This document shows positions 21,528-34,720 of a DNA stretch of 64,000 nucleotides, piece by piece; position 1 is the stretch's first letter; the number at the start of each line of letters is the position of its first letter. The stretch is taken from assembly GCF_032854445.1 (NCBI RefSeq), contig NW_027018050.1, forward strand, positions 1 through 64,000. The letters run 5' to 3'. The position numbers and the translations under genes were made by a program. The DNA comes from Liolophura sinensis. Lineage: Eukaryota; Mollusca; Polyplacophora; Chitonida; Chitonidae. Below the pieces are notes generated by a model. That model had not been told where the DNA came from, did no database searches, and worked only from the letters and a program-made list of their open reading frames with translations.

Positions 21528-23723
21528 GTGCCCTTCGGTAGCCGAGAAGACGTCAAATCTTTGGGCCAAGCCCATTTAACTCACCCAGCAATTGTCTTAC
21601 TTCTAAGTCCAAGACAATCTCAATGTCTTTATCTACGTGTAGAAAAACAACACCATTTGTACATAAAAAACACGAGGTACTTGATACAGTCTGCTGTAAA
21701 AAGTAGAACTAAACACAGACCCACATTTATAAGGTGCCAAAAGATGCGGAATTGGGCCAGGTATCGGCAGCTGTTGAAAAATTGCCAATTTCCCTGGTTT
21801 CCATGGAGTAAGAGCCGTTGCTGTGCACGTGATTATGACATAAATGATCATTCAATTGTCGCTACAGGCAAAAGTATTGGTCGGAGAGCAACGCGGTTTG
21901 CACCATTCGATTTCTCGTCACAAAATACGTCGGATTAGCCTCTTACCAGCAGCACTGGAAGAATTTTTCCAATTTTGCGTTTTTGCCTGGTCTTTTTGTT
22001 AATTGAAATCGGCTACACTGTACTCTGTACAATCGCGACTGGTCATTACTATATTCAACTTTTGACTATAAGTTATGTGCCCTTCGGTAGCCCAGAAGAC
22101 CTGAAATCTTTGGGCTAAGCCCATTTAACTCACCCAGCAATTGCCTTACTTCTGAGTGCAAGACAATCTCAATGTCTTTATCTACGTGTAGAAAAACCAC
22201 ACCATTTGTACGTGAGAAACACAAGGTACTTGATACAGTCTGCTGTAAAAAGTACAACTGAACACTGACCAACTTCAGTAAGGTGCCAAAAGATGCGGAA
22301 TTGAGCCAGGCATCGGCAGCTGTTGAAAAATTGCAAATTTCCCTGGTTTCCATGGAGTAAGAGCCGTTGCTGGGCACGTGATTATGACATAAATGATCAT
22401 TCAATTGTCACTACAGCCAAAAGTATTGGTCGGAGAGCAACGCGGATTGCACCATTCGATTTCTCGTTACAAAATACGTCGGATTAGCCTCTTACCAGCA
22501 GCACTGGAACAGTTTTCGCACTTTTGCATTTTTGCCTGGTCTTTTTGTTAATTGAAATCGGCTACACTGTACTCTGTACAATCGCGACTGGTCATTACTA
22601 TATTCAACTTTTGACTATAAGTTATGTGCCCTTCGGTAGCCCAGAAGACGTCAAATCTTTGGGCCAAGCCCATTTAACTCACCCAGCAATTGTCTTACTT
22701 CTAAGTCCAAGACAATCTCAATGTCTTTATCTACGTGTAGAAAAACAACACCATTTGTACGTGAAAAACACGAGGTACTTGATACAGTCTGCTGTAAAAA
22801 GTACAACTGACCACAGACCCACATGAATAAGGTGCCAAAAGATGCGGAATTGGGCCAGGTATCGGCAGCTGTTGAAAAATTGCCAATTTCCCTGGTTTCC
22901 ATGGAGTAAGAGCCGTTGCTGTGCACGTGATTATGAAATAAATGATCATTCAGTTGTCGCTACAGGCAAAAGTATTGGTCGGAGAGCAACGCGGTTTGCA
23001 CCATTCGATTTGTCGTCACAAAATACGTCGGATTAGCCTCTTACCAGCAGCACTGGAACAATTTTTCCAATTTTGCGTTTTTGCCTGGTCTTTTTGTTAA
23101 TTGAAATCGGCTACACTGTACTCTGTACAATCGCGACTGGTCATTACTATATTCAACTTTTGACTATAAGTTATGTGCCCTTCGGTAGCCCAGAAGACCT
23201 GAAATCTTTGGGCTAAGCCCATTTAACTCACCCAGCAATTGCCTTACTTCTAAGTGCAAGACAATCTCAATGTCTTTATCTACGTGTAGAAAAACCACAC
23301 CATTTGTACGTGAGAAACACAAGGTACTTGATACAGTCTGCTGTAAAAAGTACAACTGAACACTGACCAACTTCAGTAAGGTGCCAAAAGATGCGGAATT
23401 GAGCCAGGCATCGGCAGCTGTTGAAAAATTGCAAATTTCCCTGGTTTCCATGGAGTAAGAGCCGTTGCTGGGCACGTGATTATGACATAAATGATCATTC
23501 AATTGTCACTACAGCCAAAAGTATTGGTCGGAGAGCAAGGCGGTTTGCACCATTCGATTTCTCGTCACAAAATACGTCGGATTAGCCTCTTACCAGCAGC
23601 ACTGGAACAGTTTTCGCACTTTTGCATTTTTGCCTGGTCTTTTTGTTAATTGAAATCGGCTACACTGTACTCTGTACAATCGCGACTGGTCATTACTATA
23701 TTCAACTTTTGACTATAAGTTAT
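21528..23723 (+). repeat. Tetramer higher-order repeat (C-A-B/C-A), copy 1
   Basis: Monomers start at 21528 (C, with agtagaact and the end cactggaagaattttt), 22077 (A, with ttctgagtg and tctcgttac), 22626 (B/C mosaic) and 23175 (A, with gcaaggcgg). The exact 2196 bp offset to copy 2 and these shared private variants define the unit. This copy alone has gccgagaagac near 21541. Confidence 0.9.
22626..23174 (+). repeat. B/C mosaic monomer (exemplar)
   Basis: The head is B (gtgaaaaac, gaccacagacccacatgaat) and everything after the taagg site is C (attgggccaggtatcgg, tgtgcacgtg, caggcaaaag, aatttttccaattttgcg). It has three private changes of its own: tgaaataaatg, cattcagttg and gatttgtcg. The same mosaic occurs at 1763, 24822, 28661 and 31426. 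Shared private changes imply one origin followed by copying, not repeated independent recombination. Confidence 0.88.
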
Positions 23724-26700
23724 GTGCCCTTCGGTAGCCCAGAAGACGTCAAATCTTTGGGCCAAGCCCATTTAACTCACCCAGCAATTGTCTTACTTCT
23801 AAGTCCAAGACAATCTCAATGTCTTTATCTACGTGTAGAAAAACAACACCATTTGTACATAAAAAACACGAGGTACTTGATACAGTCTGCTGTAAAAAGT
23901 AGAACTAAACACAGACCCACATTTATAAGGTGCCAAAAGATGCGGAATTGGGCCAGGTATCGGCAGCTGTTGAAAAATTGCCAATTTCCCTGGTTTCCAT
24001 GGAGTAAGAGCCGTTGCTGTGCACGTGATTATGACATAAATGATCATTCAATTGTCGCTACAGGCAAAAGTATTGGTCGGAGAGCAACGCGGTTTGCACC
24101 ATTCGATTTCTCGTCACAAAATACGTCGGATTAGCCTCTTACCAGCAGCACTGGAAGAATTTTTCCAATTTTGCGTTTTTGCCTGGTCTTTTTGTTAATT
24201 GAAATCGGCTACACTGTACTCTGTACAATCGCGACTGGTCATTACTATATTCAACTTTTGACTATAAGTTATGTGCCCTTCGGTAGCCCAGAAGACCTGA
24301 AATCTTTGGGCTAAGCCCATTTAACTCACCCAGCAATTGCCTTACTTCTGAGTGCAAGACAATCTCAATGTCTTTATCTACGTGTAGAAAAACCACACCA
24401 TTTGTACGTGAGAAACACAAGGTACTTGATACAGTCTGCTGTAAAAAGTACAACTGAACACTGACCAACTTCAGTAAGGTGCCAAAAGATGCGGAATTGA
24501 GCCAGGCATCGGCAGCTGTTGAAAAATTGCAAATTTCCCTGGTTTCCATGGAGTAAGAGCCGTTGCTGGGCACGTGATTATGACATAAATGATCATTCAA
24601 TTGTCACTACAGCCAAAAGTATTGGTCGGAGAGCAACGCGGATTGCACCATTCGATTTCTCGTTACAAAATACGTCGGATTAGCCTCTTACCAGCAGCAC
24701 TGGAACAGTTTTCGCACTTTTGCATTTTTGCCTGGTCTTTTTGTTAATTGAAATCGGCTACACTGTACTCTGTACAATCGCGACTGGTCATTACTATATT
24801 CAACTTTTGACTATAAGTTATGTGCCCTTCGGTAGCCCAGAAGACGTCAAATCTTTGGGCCAAGCCCATTTAACTCACCCAGCAATTGTCTTACTTCTAA
24901 GTCCAAGACAATCTCAATGTCTTTATCTACGTGTAGAAAAACAACACCATTTGTACGTGAAAAACACGAGGTACTTGATACAGTCTGCTGTAAAAAGTAC
25001 AACTGACCACAGACCCACATGAATAAGGTGCCAAAAGATGCGGAATTGGGCCAGGTATCGGCAGCTGTTGAAAAATTGCCAATTTCCCTGGTTTCCATGG
25101 AGTAAGAGCCGTTGCTGTGCACGTGATTATGAAATAAATGATCATTCAGTTGTCGCTACAGGCAAAAGTATTGGTCGGAGAGCAACGCGGTTTGCACCAT
25201 TCGATTTGTCGTCACAAAATACGTCGGATTAGCCTCTTACCAGCAGCACTGGAACAATTTTTCCAATTTTGCGTTTTTGCCTGGTCTTTTTGTTAATTGA
25301 AATCGGCTACACTGTACTCTGTACAATCGCGACTGGTCATTACCATATTCAACTTTTGACTATAAGTTATGTGCCCTTCGGTAGCCCAGAAGACCTGAAA
25401 TCTTTGGGCTAAGCCCATTTAACTCACCCAGCAATTGCCTTACTTCTAAGTGCAAGACAATCTCAATGTCTTTATCTACGTGTAGAAAAACCACACCATT
25501 TGTACGTGAGAAACACAAGGTACTTGATACAGTCTGCTGTAAAAAGTACAACTGAACACTGACCAACTTCAGTAAGGTGCCAAAAGATGCGGAATTGAGC
25601 CAGGCATCGGCAGCTGTTGAAAAATTGCAAATTTCCCTGGTTTCCATGGAGTAAGAGCCGTTGCTGGGCACGTGATTATGACATAAATGATCATTCAATT
25701 GTCACTACAGCCAAAAGTATTGGTCGGAGAGCAAGGCGGTTTGCACCATTCGATTTCTCGTCACAAAATACGTCGGATTAGCCTCTTACCAGCAGCACTG
25801 GAACAGTTTTCGCACTTTTGCATTTTTGCCTGGTCTTTTTGTTAATTGAAATCGGCTACACTGTACTCTGTACAATCGCGACTGGTCATTACTATATTCA
25901 ACTTTTGACTATAAGTTATGTGCCCTTCGGTAGCCCAGAAGACCTGAAATCTTTGGGCCAAGCCCATTTAACTCACCCAGAAATTGCCTTACTTCTAAGT
26001 CCAAGACAATCTCAATGTCTTTATCTACGTGTAGAAAAACCACACCATTTGTACGTGAAAAACACAAGGTACTTGATACAGTCTGCTGTAAAAAGTACAA
26101 CTGACCACAGACCCACATGAATAAGGTGCCAAAAGATGCGGAATTGAGCCAGGCATCGGCAGCTGTTGAAAAATTGCAAATTTCCCTGGTTTCCATGGAG
26201 TAAGAGCCGTTGCCGGGCACGTGATTATGACATAAATGATCATTCAATTGTCGCTACAGCCAAACTTATTGGTCGGAGAGCAACGCGGATTGCACCATTC
26301 GATTTCTCGTCACAAAATACGTCGGATTAGCCTCTTACCAGCAGCACTGGAACAGTTTTTCCACTTTTGCATTTTTGCCTGGTCTTTTTGTTAATTGAAA
26401 TCGGCTACACTGTACTCTGTACAATCGCGACTGGTCATTACTATATTCAACTTTTGACTATAAGTTATGTGCCCTTCGGTAGCCCAGAAGACGTCAAATC
26501 TTTGGGCTAAGCCCATTTAACTCACCCAGCAATTGTCTTACTTCTAAGTGCAAGACAATCTCAATGTCTTTATCTACGTGTAGAAAAACCACACCATTTG
26601 TACATAAAAAACACGAGGTACTTGATACAGTCTGCTGTAAAAAGTACAACTAAACACAGACCCACATTTATAAGGTGCCAAAAGATGCGGAATTGGGCCA

Positions 26701-27018
26701 GGTATCGGCAGCTGTTGAAAAATTGCCAATTTCCCTGGTTTCCATGGAGTAAGAGCCGTTGCTGTGCACGTGATTATGACATAAATGATCATTCAATTGT
26801 CGCTACAGGCAAAAGTATTGGTCGGAGAGCAACGCGGATTTGCACCATTCGATTTCTCGTCACAAAATACGTCGGATTAGCCTCTTACCAGCAGCACTGG
26901 AACAATTTTTCCAATTTTGCGTTTTTGCCTGGTCTTTTTGTTAATTGAAATCGGCTACACTGTACTCTGTACAATCGCGACTGGTCATTACTATATTCAA
27001 CTTTTGACTATAAGTTAT
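23175..27018 (+). repeat. Heptamer higher-order repeat, copy 1
   Basis: The order is A, C (agtagaact), A (ttctgagtg), B/C (tgaaataaatg), A (taccatattc), B (cccagaaattgcc), C (gcggatttgcacc, one extra base). Anchors are at 23175, 23724, 24273, 24822, 25371, 25920 and 26469. The length is 3844 bp, seven monomers plus the extra base in the last C. It overlaps the tetramer repeat, so at least two successive rounds of duplication are recorded. Confidence 0.9.
23724..25919 (+). repeat. Tetramer higher-order repeat (C-A-B/C-A), copy 2
   Basis: Monomers start at 23724 (C), 24273 (A), 24822 (B/C) and 25371 (A), each 2196 bp after its counterpart and carrying the same private variants. The A at 25371 is distinguished by taccatattc just before its anchor. 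Confidence 0.9.
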
Positions 27019-30000
27019 GTGCCCTTCGGTAGCCCAGAAGACCTGAAATCTTTGGGCTAAGCCCATTTAACTCACCCAGCAATTGCCTTACTTCTAAGTG
27101 CAAGACAATCTCAATGTCTTTATCTACGTGTAGAAAAACCACACCATTTGTACGTGAGAAACACAAGGTACTTGATACAGTCTGCTGTAAAAAGTACAAC
27201 TGAACACTGACCAACTTCAGTAAGGTGCCAAAAGATGCGGAATTGAGCCAGGCATCGGCAGCTGTTGAAAAATTGCAAATTTCCCTGGTTTCCATGGAGT
27301 AAGAGCCGTTGCTGGGCACGTGATTATGACATAAATGATCATTCAATTGTCACTACAGCCAAAAGTATTGGTCGGAGAGCAAGGCGGTTTGCACCATTCG
27401 ATTTCTCGTCACAAAATACGTCGGATTAGCCTCTTACCAGCAGCACTGGAACAGTTTTCGCACTTTTGCATTTTTGCCTGGTCTTTTTGTTAATTGAAAT
27501 CGGCTACACTGTACTCTGTACAATCGCGACTGGTCATTACTATATTCAACTTTTGACTATAAGTTATGTGCCCTTCGGTAGCCCAGAAGACGTCAAATCT
27601 TTGGGCCAAGCCCATTTAACTCACCCAGCAATTGTCTTACTTCTAAGTCCAAGACAATCTCAATGTCTTTATCTACGTGTAGAAAAACAACACCATTTGT
27701 ACATAAAAAACACGAGGTACTTGATACAGTCTGCTGTAAAAAGTAGAACTAAACACAGACCCACATTTATAAGGTGCCAAAAGATGCGGAATTGGGCCAG
27801 GTATCGGCAGCTGTTGAAAAATTGCCAATTTCCCTGGTTTCCATGGAGTAAGAGCCGTTGCTGTGCACGTGATTATGACATAAATGATCATTCAATTGTC
27901 GCTACAGGCAAAAGTATTGGTCGGAGAGCAACGCGGTTTGCACCATTCGATTTCTCGTCACAAAATACGTCGGATTAGCCTCTTACCAGCAGCACTGGAA
28001 GAATTTTTCCAATTTTGCGTTTTTGCCTGGTCTTTTTGTTAATTGAAATCGGCTACACTGTACTCTGTACAATCGCGACTGGTCATTACTATATTCAACT
28101 TTTGACTATAAGTTATGTGCCCTTCGGTAGCCCAGAAGACCTGAAATCTTTGGGCTAAGCCCATTTAACTCACCCAGCAATTGCCTTACTTCTGAGTGCA
28201 AGACAATCTCAATGTCTTTATCTACGTGTAGAAAAACCACACCATTTGTACGTGAGAAACACAAGGTACTTGATACAGTCTGCTGTAAAAAGTACAACTG
28301 AACACTGACCAACTTCAGTAAGGTGCCAAAAGATGCGGAATTGAGCCAGGCATCGGCAGCTGTTGAAAAATTGCAAATTTCCCTGGTTTCCATGGAGTAA
28401 GAGCCGTTGCTGGGCACGTGATTATGACATAAATGATCATTCAATTGTCACTACAGCCAAAAGTATTGGTCGGAGAGCAACGCGGATTGCACCATTCGAT
28501 TTCTCGTTACAAAATACGTCGGATTAGCCTCTTACCAGCAGCACTGGAACAGTTTTCGCACTTTTGCATTTTTGCCTGGTCTTTTTGTTAATTGAAATCG
28601 GCTACACTGTACTCAATCGCGACTGGTCATTACTATATTCAACTTTTGACTATAAGTTATGTGCCCTTCGGTAGCCCAGAAGACGTCAAATCTTTGGGCC
28701 AAGCCCATTTAACTCACCCAGCAATTGTCTTACTTCTAAGTCCAAGACAATCTCAATGTCTTTATCTACGTGTAGAAAAACAACACCATTTGTACGTGAA
28801 AAACACGAGGTACTTGATACAGTCTGCTGTAAAAAGTACAACTGACCACAGACCCACATGAATAAGGTGCCAAAAGATGCGGATTGGGCCAGGTATCGGC
28901 AGCTGTTGAAAAATTGCCAATTTCCCTGGTTTCCATGGAGTAGAGCCGTTGCTGTGCCGTGATTATGAAATAAATGATCATTCAGTTGTCGCTACAGGCA
29001 AAAGTATTGGTCGAGAGAGCAACGCGGTTTGCACCTCATTCGATTTGTCGTCACAAAATACGTCGGATTAGCCTCTTACCAGCAGCACTGGAACAATTTT
29101 TCCAATTTTGCGTTTTTGCCTGGTCTTTTAGTTAATTGAAATCGGCTACACTGTACTCTGTACAATCGCGACTGGTCATTACCATATTCAACTTTTGACA
29201 ATAAGTTATGTGCCCTTCGGTAGCCCAGAAGACCTGAAATCTTTGGGCTAAGCCCATTTAACTCACCCAGCAATTGCCTTACTTCTAAGTGCAAGACAAT
29301 CTCAATGTCTTTATCTACGTGTAAAAAACCACACCAATTTGTACGTGAGAAACACAAGGTACTTGATACAGTCTGCTGTAAAAAGTACAACTGAACACTG
29401 ACCAACTTCAGTAAGGTGCCAAAAAGATGCGGAATTGAGCCAGGCATCGGCAGCTGTTGAAAAATTGCAAATTTCCCTGGTTTCCATGGAGTAAGAGCCG
29501 TTGCTTGGGCACGTGATTATGACATAAATGATCATTCAATTGTCACTACAGCCAAAAGTATTGGTCGGAGAGCAAGGCGGTTTGCACCATTCGATTTCTC
29601 GTCACAAAATACGTCGGATTAGCCTCTTACCAGCAGCACTGGAACAGTTTTCGCACTTTTTCTGCATTTTTGCCTGGTCTTTTTGTTAATTGAAATCGGC
29701 TACACTGTACTCTGTACAATCGCGACTGGTCATTACTATATTCAACTTTTGACTATAAGTTATGTGCCCTTCGGTAGCCCAGAAGACCTGAAATCTTTGG
29801 GCCAAGCCCATTTAACTCACCCAGAAATTGCCTTACTTCTAAGTCCAAGACAATCTCAATGTCTTTATCTACGTGTAGAAAAACCACACCATTTGTACGT
29901 GAAAAAACAACAAAGGTACTTGAATACAGTCTGCTGTAAAAAGTACAACTGACCACAGACCCACATGAATAAGGTGCCAAAAGAAGCGGAATTGAGCCAG

Positions 30001-30873
30001 GCATCGGCAGCTGTTGAAAATTGCAATTTCCCTGGTTTCCATGGAGTAAGAGCCCGTTGCCGGGCACGTGATTATGACATAAATGATCATTCAAATTGTC
30101 GCTACAGAGCCAAACTTATTGGTCGGAGAGCAACGCGGATTGCACCAATTCGATTTCTCGTCACAAAATACGTCGGATTAGCCTCTTACCAGCAGCACTG
30201 GAACAGTTTTTCCCACTTTTGCATTTTTGGCCTGGTCTTTTTGTTAATTGAAATCGGCTACACTGTACTCTGTACAATCGCGACTGGTCATTACTATATT
30301 CAACTTTTGACTATAAGTTATGTGCCCTTCGGTAGCCCAGAAGACGTCAAATCTTTGGGCTAAGCCCATTTAACTCACCCAGCAATTGTCTTACTTCTAA
30401 GTGCAAGACAATCTCAATGTCTTTATCTACGTGTAGAAAAAACCACACCATTTGTACATAAAAAACACGAGGTACTTGATACAGTCTGCTGTAAAAAGTA
30501 CAACTCAAACACAGACCCACATTTATAAGGTGCCAAAAGATGCGGAATTGGGCCAGGTATCGGCAGCTGTTGAAAAATTGCCAATTTCCCTGGTTTCCAT
30601 GGAGTAAGAAGCCGTTGCTGTGCACGTGATTATGACATAAATGATCATTCAATTGTCGCTACAGGCAAAAGTATTGGTCGGAGAGCAACGCGGATTTGCA
30701 CCATTCGATTTCTCGTCACAAAATACGTCGGATTAGCCTCTTACCAGCAGCACTGGAACAATTTTTCCAATTTTGCGTTTTGCCTGGTCTTTTTGTTAAT
30801 TGAAATCGGCTACACTGTACTCTGTACAATCGCGACTGGTCATTACTATATTCAACTTTTGACTATAAGTTAT
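27019..30873 (+). repeat. Heptamer higher-order repeat, copy 2
   Basis: The same seven monomers in the same order with the same private marks, at anchors 27019, 27568, 28117, 28661, 29210, 29764 and 30322. It is 3855 bp long because its second half is full of one- to five-base indels: monomer lengths from 28117 on are 544, 549, 554, 558 and 552. Substitutions relative to copy 1 are few. The pairing of near-identity in substitutions with many indels points to consensus error in this copy. Confidence 0.88.
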
Positions 30874-31560
30874 GTGCCCTTCGGTAGCCCAGAAGACCTG
30901 AAATCTTTGGGCTAAGCCCATTTAACTCACCCAGCAATTGCCTTAACTTCTAAGTGCAAGACCAATCTCAATGTCTTTATCTACGTGTAGAAAAACCACA
31001 CCATTTGTACGTGAAAAACACAAGGTACTTGATACAGTCTGCTGTAAAAAGTACAACTGAACACTGACCAACTTCAGTAAGGTGCCAAAAAGATGCGGAA
31101 TTGAGCCAGGCATCGGCAGCTGTTGAAAAATTGCAAATTTTCCTGGTTTCCATGGAGTAAGAGCCGTTGCTGGGCACGTGATTATGACATAAATGATCAT
31201 TCAATTGTCACTACAGCCAAAAGTATTGGTCGGAGAGCAACGCGGTTTGCACATTCGATTTCTCGTTACAAAATACGTCGGATTAGCCTCTTACCAGCAG
31301 CACTGGAACAGTTTTCGCACTTTTGCATTTTTGCCTGGTCTTTTTGTTAATTGAAATCGGCTACACTGTACTCTGTACAATCGCGACTGGTCATTACTAT
31401 ATTCAAACTTTTGACTATAAGTTATGTGCCTTCGGTAGCCCAGAAGACGTCAAATCTTTGGGCCAAGCCCATTTAACTCACCCAGCAATGTCTTACTTCT
31501 AAGTCCAAGACAATCTCAATGTCTTTATCTACGTGTAGAAAAAACAACACCATTTGTACG
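28610..31560. other. Indel-rich stretch 2 (second heptamer copy and beyond)
   Basis: A five-base loss is seen at tgtactcaatcgc (about 28614). Single-base gains or losses occur at gcggattgggcc, gagtagagcc, gtgccgtgat, gtcgagagagc, gcacctcattcg, gtgtaaaaaacc, caccaatttg, ttgcttgggc, ttttctgcatt, gaaaaaacaacaaagg, cttgaatac, gagcccgttg, ttcaaattg, acagagcc, caccaattcg, tttcccac, tttggcctgg and others. The clean copy of the same heptamer, 3.84 kb upstream, has none of these except the gcggattt insertion. Confidence 0.85.
30874..31425 (+). repeat. Type A monomer, indel-bearing
   Basis: Type A head with gaccaactt and an A tail with tctcgttac. The length is 552 bp, with extra bases at cttaacttc, gaccaatc and ccaaaaagatg and a missing base in tgcacattcg. 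It links the heptamer to the block that follows. Confidence 0.8.
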
Positions 31561-33621
31561 TGAAAAAACACGAGGTACTTGATACAGTCTGCTGTAAAAA
31601 GTACAACTGACCACAGACCCACATGAATAAGGTGCCAAAAGATGCGGAATTGGGCCAGGTATCGGCAGCTGTTGAAAAATTGCCAATTTCCCTGGTTTCC
31701 ATGGAGTAAGAGCCGTTGCTGTGCACGTGATTATGAAATAAATGATCATTCAGTTGTCGCTACAGGCAAAAGTATTGGTCGGAGAGCAACGCGGTTTGCA
31801 CCATTCGATTTGTCGTCACAAAATACGTCGGATTAGCCTCTTACCAGCAGCACTGGAACAATTTTTCCAATTTTGCGTTTTTGCCTGGTCTTTTTGTTAA
31901 TTGAAATCGGCTACACTGTACTCTGTACAATCGCGACTGGTCATTACTATATTCAACTTTTGACTATAAGTTATGTGCCCTTCGGTAGCCCAGAAGACCT
32001 GAAATCTTTGGGCTAAGCCCATTTAACTCACTCAGCAATTGCCTTACTTCTAAGTGCAAGACAATCTCAATGTCTTTATCTACGTGTAGAAAAACCACAC
32101 CATTTGTACGTGAGAAACACAAGGTACTTGATACAGTCTGCTGTAAAAAGTACAACTGAACACTGACCAACTTCAGTAAGGTGCCAAAAGATGCGGAATT
32201 GAGCCAGGCAGCGGCAGCTGTTGAAAAATTGCAAATTTCCCTGGTTTCCATGGAGTAAGAGCCGTTGCTGGGCACGTGATTATGACATAAATGATCATTC
32301 AATTGTCACTACAGCCAAAAGTATTGGTCGGAGAGCAACGCGGTTTTGCACCATTCGATTTCTCGTCACAAAATACGTCGGATTAGCCTCTTACCAGCAG
32401 CACTGGAACAGTTTTCGCACTTTTGCATTTTTGCCTGGTCTTTTTGTTAATTGAAATCGGCTACACTGTACTCTGTACAATCGCGACTGGTCATTACTAT
32501 ATTCAACTTTTGACTATAAGTTATGTGCCCTTCGGTAGCCCAGAAGACGTCAAATCTTTGGGCTAAGCCCATTTAACTCACCCAGCAATTGCCTTACTTC
32601 TAAGTGCAAGACAATCTCAATGTCTTTATCTACGTGTAGAAAAACCACACCATTTGTACGTGAGAAACACAAGGTTCTTGATACAGTCTGCTGTAAAAAG
32701 TACAACTGAACACTGACCCACTTCAGTAAGGTGCCAAAAAATGCGGAATTGAGCCAGGCATCGGTAGCTGTTGAAAAATTGCAAATTTCCCTGGTTTCCA
32801 TGGAGTAAGAGCCGTTGCCGGGCACGTGATTATGACATAAATGATCATTAGATTGTCGCTACAGCCAATCGTATTGTCGGAGAGCAACGCGGATTGCACC
32901 ATTCGATTTCTCGTCACAAAATACGTCGGATTAGCCTCTTACCAGCAGCACTGGAACAGTTTTTCCACTTTTGCATTTTTGCCTGGTCTATTTGTTAATT
33001 GAAATCGGCTACACTGTACTCTGTACAATCGCGACTGGTCATTACTATATTCAACTTTTGACTATAAGTTATGTGCCCTTCGGTAGCCCAGAAGACCTGA
33101 AATCTTTGGGCTAAGCCCATTTAACTCACCCAGCAATTGTCTTCCTTCTAAGTGCAAGACAATCTCAATGTCTTTATCTACGTGTAGAAAAACCACACCA
33201 TTTGTACATAAAAAACACAAGGTTCTTGATACAGTCTGCTGTAAAAAGTACAACTGAACACTGACCCACTTCAGTAAGGTGCCAAAAGATGCGGAATTGA
33301 GCCAGGCATCGGCAGCTGTTGAAAAATTGCAAATTTCACTGGTTTCCATGGAGTAAGAGCCGTTGCTGGGCACGTGATTATGACATAAGTGATCATTCAA
33401 TTGTCACTACAGCCAAAAGTATTGGTCGGAGAGCAACGCGGTTTGCACCATTCGATTTCTCGTCACAAAATACGTCGGATTAGCCTCTTACCAGCAGCAC
33501 TGGAACAGTTTTCGCACTTTTGCATTTTTGCCTGGTCTTTTTGTTAATTGAAATCGGCTACACTGTACTCTGTACAATCGCGACTGGTCATTACTATATT
33601 CAACTTTTGACTATAAGTTAT
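31426..33621 (+). repeat. Four-monomer block B/C-A-AB-A, distant copy
   Basis: Monomers start at 31426 (B/C, tgaaataaatg), 31975 (A, caggcagcgg), 32525 (AB, atcattagattg) and 33073 (A, cataagtg, tttcactgg). They repeat, in order, the variants of 1763-3959 about 29662 bp upstream. Small differences (gccaatcg, attgtcgg and ctcactcag here) show it is not an exact copy. Confidence 0.8.
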
Positions 33622-34720
33622 GTGCCCTTCGGTAGCCCAGAAGACCTGAAATCTTTGGGCAAGCCCATTTAACTCACCCAGCAATTGCCTTACTTCTAAG
33701 TCCAAGACAATCTCAATGTCTTTATCTACGTGTAGAAAAACCACACCATTTGTACGTGAAAAACACAAGGTACTTGATACAGTCTGCTGTAAAAAGTACA
33801 ACTGACCACAGACCCACATGAATAAGGTGCCAAAAGATGCGGAATTGAGCCAGGCATCGGCAGCTGTTGAAAAATTGCAAATTTCCCTGGTTTCCATGGA
33901 GTAAGAGCCGTTGCCGGGCACGTGATTATGACATAAATGATCATTCAATTGTCGCTACAGCCAAACGTATTGGCCGGAGAGCAACGCGGATTGCACCATT
34001 CGATTTCTCGTCACAAAATACGTCGGATTAGCCTCTTACCAGCAGCACTGGAACAATTTTTCCACTTTTGCATTTTTGCCTGGTCTATTTGTTAATTGAA
34101 ATCGGCAACACTGTACTCTGTACAATCGCGACTGGTCATTACTATATTCAACTTTTGACTATAAGTTATGTGCCCTTCGGTAGCCCAGAAGACCTGAAAT
34201 CTTTGGGCCAAGCCCATTTAACTCACCCAGCAATTGTCTTACTTCTAAGTGCAAGACAATCTCAATGTCTTTATCTACGTGTAGAAAAACCACACCATTT
34301 GTACATAAAAAAACACGAGGTACTTGATACAGTCTGCTGTAAAAAGTACAACTAAACACAGACCCACATTTATAAGGTGCCAAAAGATGCGGAATTGGGC
34401 CAGGTATCGGCAGCTGTTGAAAAATTGCCAATTTCCCTGGTTTCCATGGAGTAAGAGCCGTTGCTGTGCACGTGATTATGACATAAATGATCATTCAATT
34501 GTCGCTACAGGCAAAAGTATTGGTCGGAGAGCAACGCGGTTTGCACCATTCGATTTCTCGTCACAAAATACGTCGGATTAGCCTCTTACCAGCAGCACTG
34601 GAACAATTTTTCCAATTTTGCGTTTTTGCCTGGTCTTTTTGTTAATTGAAAATCGGCTACACTGTACTCTGTACAATCGCGACTGGTCATTACTATATTC
34701 AACTTTTGACTATAAGTTAT
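33622..34720 (+). repeat. Monomers B and C
   Basis: Monomers start at 33622 (B with ggccgg; one C/T missing at tttgggcaagccc) and 34170 (C, preceded by ggtctatttg and the private atcggcaac; extra A at 34310 and 34650). The B(ggccgg)-C(tctattt) pair resembles 13843-14940. Confidence 0.8.
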
